The notes beneath the pieces are model-generated. The model saw nothing but the letters and a program-made list of their open reading frames with translations. It was not told the origin of the DNA and made no database searches. DNA of 14,773 bases from Kiritimatiellia bacterium (GTDB lineage: Bacteria; Verrucomicrobiota; Kiritimatiellia; RFP12; DVOR01). The first letter of the stretch is position 1; each line of letters starts with the position of its first letter. Made by a program: the position numbers and the translations under genes. This document shows, piece after piece, positions 13,692 to 14,773 of this stretch. Where the stretch lies: assembly GCA_900771325.1 (NCBI GenBank), contig CAAGNN010000106.1, positions 1-14,773 of the forward strand. The letters are read 5' to 3'.

Positions 13692-13845
13692 AACCCGGGG
13701 CGGATCGAGGGTCAACCCGGGGCGGATCGAGGGTCAACCCGGGGCGGGTCGGGGGTCAACCCGGGGCGGGTCCACCTCGAACCCGGGGCGGGTCGGGGGG
13801 CAACCCGGGGCGAGTCCACCTCGAACCCGGGGCGGGTCGAGGAAG
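13692..13845. repeat. Seven-copy 22-bp palindromic tandem repeat array
   Basis: Cores AACCCGGGGCG(G/A)(G/A)TC start at 13692, 13714, 13736, 13758, 13780, 13802 and 13824, with an unvarying 22-bp period. Each core can fold as ACCCG-GGG-CGGGT; copies 1, 2 and 6 carry one substitution in the second arm (GGATC, GGATC and GAGTC). The 7-base linkers are of two kinds: G-rich (GAGGGTC, GAGGGTC, GGGGGTC, GGGGGGC) and CACCTCG (after copies 4 and 6). The array ends just before the queE stop codon (13848-13850). It is not a CRISPR: the intervals are far too short and not unique. The same core occurs at window positions 1-15. Confidence 0.9.
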
Positions 13846-13847
13846 CG

Positions 13848-14453
13848 TCAGCGGATAGCGGCGAGTTTGTGAGTCTGGAGGGAGAGGCGCCAGGGGGGCG
13901 AGGGGGCGGCGGCGTTGAGGCGGCCGAGGAGGGTGATGGCCTCGTGAACGCGCAGCGTGCCGGCCTCGTCGCACGGGGAGAGGTAGTACTCGGCGGCGGG
14001 GAGGCGGCGGCGGACCCCCTCGCACCACGTCTGCGTCACCTCGGGGGCAACCACCAGGCGGACCTCGTCGGCCCGCGTGAGAGCAATCGGCGCGCCGACC
14101 TTGGGGGAAGTGGCGATGTAGTCGAGGCAGGCGCGGAGCTCGGGTGCAGGCTCGCAGGTGGCGTTGGTCTCGAGCGCGAGCCAGTAGCCGCGCGATTTCA
14201 ACTCGGCGGCGAGGGCGGGAAGGCCCGGCTGGAGGAGCGGCTCGCCCCCGGTAAAGATGACGCTGCGCTCGGGAAAGGCGGCAATCCGCGCCAACAGCGC
14301 CTGGAAGTCGAGCCGCTCGGTGGCCACGCAGGAGGTGTCGCACCACGGGCACGCCAGATTGCACCCGGCAAAGCGGACGAAGACGCACGGCCGGCCCGTG
14401 TTCCGCCCCTCCCCCTGCAGGGAGGCAAAGAGTTCAACGAGGGGGAAGGTCAT
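13848..14453 (-). CDS. queE: 7-carboxy-7-deazaguanine synthase (radical SAM)
   Basis: A 201-residue radical SAM enzyme converting 6-carboxy-5,6,7,8-tetrahydropterin to 7-carboxy-7-deazaguanine, on the route to queuosine and other deazaguanines. The iron-sulfur cluster motif CX3CX2C is C31, C35 and C38 (GCNLACPWCD). The family start SLQGEGRNTGRPCVFVRFAGCNL is present, and FTGGEPLLQ (67-75) is the SAM-binding GGE motif. Length is normal. QueC, QueD and QueF are not in the window, so the pathway must be completed elsewhere. The ATG overlaps the TGA of the upstream membrane gene by four bases and lacks a Shine-Dalgarno, implying coupled translation. The 22-bp array begins within three bases of its stop codon. 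Confidence 0.93.
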   Translation of the reverse strand: MTFPLVELFASLQGEGRNTGRPCVFVRFAGCNLACPWCDTSCVATERLDFQALLARIAAFPERSVIFTGGEPLLQPGLPALAAELKSRGYWLALETNATCEPAPELRACLDYIATSPKVGAPIALTRADEVRLVVAPEVTQTWCEGVRRRLPAAEYYLSPCDEAGTLRVHEAITLLGRLNAAAPSPPWRLSLQTHKLAAIR

Positions 14454-14773
14454 TTGGTCTCGCGGGTGGAGAGGCGGAGATAGAGCCAGGCGCCGAGGAT
14501 GAGGAGGAGGCCGAGGGGAAGGGCGGCAAGCATTTTGAGGAGGAGCGAGCGCTCGGCGAGGTCGATGAGGAAGACCTTGCCGAGGGTCAGGGCAAGGAGG
14601 ACCAGGGCGCTGAGGCGGGCGGGGCGGTTGCGTAGCCAGAGGCCGAGGGCGAGAAGCACGAGCGCGTAGAGGCCCCAGGTGCAGGAGATGGCCACGAGGT
14701 TGTAGGAGGCCTTCTGGAAGAAGCAGGTGGCGAGGGCGGTCAGGAGGAACCAGAGCGCGCCGCCGCCGAAGGC
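14450..14773 (-). CDS. DUF2339-family membrane protein, C-terminal part (cut by the window edge)
   Basis: The last 107 residues of a multi-pass membrane protein whose beginning lies beyond 14773. About four hydrophobic helices are visible. The pattern ISCTWGLYALVLLALGLWLRNR, then LSALVLLALTLGKVFLIDL, then LKMLAALPLGLLLILGAWLYLRL matches the C-terminal end of the large DUF2339 proteins (PF10101), which usually have many membrane segments and no known function. A GTG at 14695 is not a real start, because the frame continues as membrane protein to the edge. The stop overlaps the queE start. Confidence 0.75.
   Translation of the reverse strand, partial: AFGGGALWFLLTALATCFFQKASYNLVAISCTWGLYALVLLALGLWLRNRPARLSALVLLALTLGKVFLIDLAERSLLLKMLAALPLGLLLILGAWLYLRLSTRETK

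Larger units (their letters stand above)
13462..13847. other. Repeat-rich intergenic region between queE and the oxidoreductase gene
   Basis: This 386-base gap has no credible gene. From the oxidoreductase side it contains an AT-rich patch with a perfect palindrome (13505-13517), a GC hairpin with a nearby T-run on the minus strand (13535-13562), a 7-bp repeat (13563-13590), about 90 bases of unremarkable sequence (13598-13691), and the seven-copy 22-bp array (13692-13845). Open frames crossing the array rotate through its units because 22 is not a multiple of three, and are not real proteins. Confidence 0.75.

Noticed and set aside
13692..13845. CRISPR array
   Set aside because: The intervals between cores are only 7 bases and recur in two types; there are no unique spacers and no cas genes in the window.
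13692..13845. Plasmid-type iteron replication origin
   Set aside because: Repeat length and phasing are iteron-like, but there is no rep or dnaA gene, no AT-rich unwinding region beside it, and the context is chromosomal housekeeping genes.
13581..14483. 300-residue plus-strand open frame across the repeat array and queE
   Set aside because: It is antisense to queE and its start is low-complexity translation of the repeat; there is no domain and no ribosome binding site.

Overview
The window is a very GC-rich, densely coding bacterial chromosome segment. It holds 12 genes, the last cut by the right edge, and three repeat-rich intergenic gaps. I see no phage, transposase, plasmid, tRNA or rRNA gene. 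The organism is Gram-negative-like: it has an exported single-haem beta-propeller protein, a core-oligosaccharide-type glycosyltransferase and a QmcA/NfeD pair. The propeller family (as I recall it from Bacteroidota and PVC bacteria), the Gfo/Idh/MocA dehydrogenase and the heptanucleotide repeats point tentatively to the Verrucomicrobiota/Kiritimatiellota/Lentisphaerota group. No marker gene here settles this.

Layout. Positions 1-358 are a G-rich leader with no supported gene. It begins with one copy of a 22-bp repeat and ends in a possible extended -10 promoter. Positions 359-9088 form one tightly packed plus-strand run of eight genes, with overlaps of 1 or 4 bases or gaps of at most 37 bases: NfeD-like protein, SPFH/QmcA protein, RNase III, RlmI-like methyltransferase, exported haem-motif PD40 beta-propeller, GT4 glycosyltransferase, sugar isomerase-like TIM barrel, and PriA. 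This looks like one long operon mixing membrane quality control, RNA processing and modification, envelope functions and replication restart. Positions 9089-9213 separate PriA from a convergent gene and carry three GC-rich hairpin units at 22-bp spacing.

Everything to the right is on the minus strand. A CPA2 cation/proton antiporter with a TrkA-C domain (9214-11271) has its own strong ribosome binding site. Upstream of it is a 25-bp near-perfect inverted repeat built from 7-bp repeats. Next come a Nif3-like metal protein and a Gfo/Idh/MocA oxidoreductase, which form a two-gene operon. The gap at 13462-13847 holds an AT-rich palindrome near the oxidoreductase start, a weak terminator candidate, a second 7-bp repeat and seven copies of a 22-bp palindromic repeat at exactly constant spacing. 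Last are queE (7-deazaguanine pathway) and the C-terminal end of a DUF2339-type membrane protein, coupled by a 4-base overlap.

The most interesting material is in the intergenic repeats. Two different hairpin families share an exact 22-bp period, and two heptanucleotide families occupy the gaps. Other points worth a second look are the haem-motif propeller, the oxidoreductase with a replaced catalytic histidine, and the drift from G-ending to C-ending codons along several genes.
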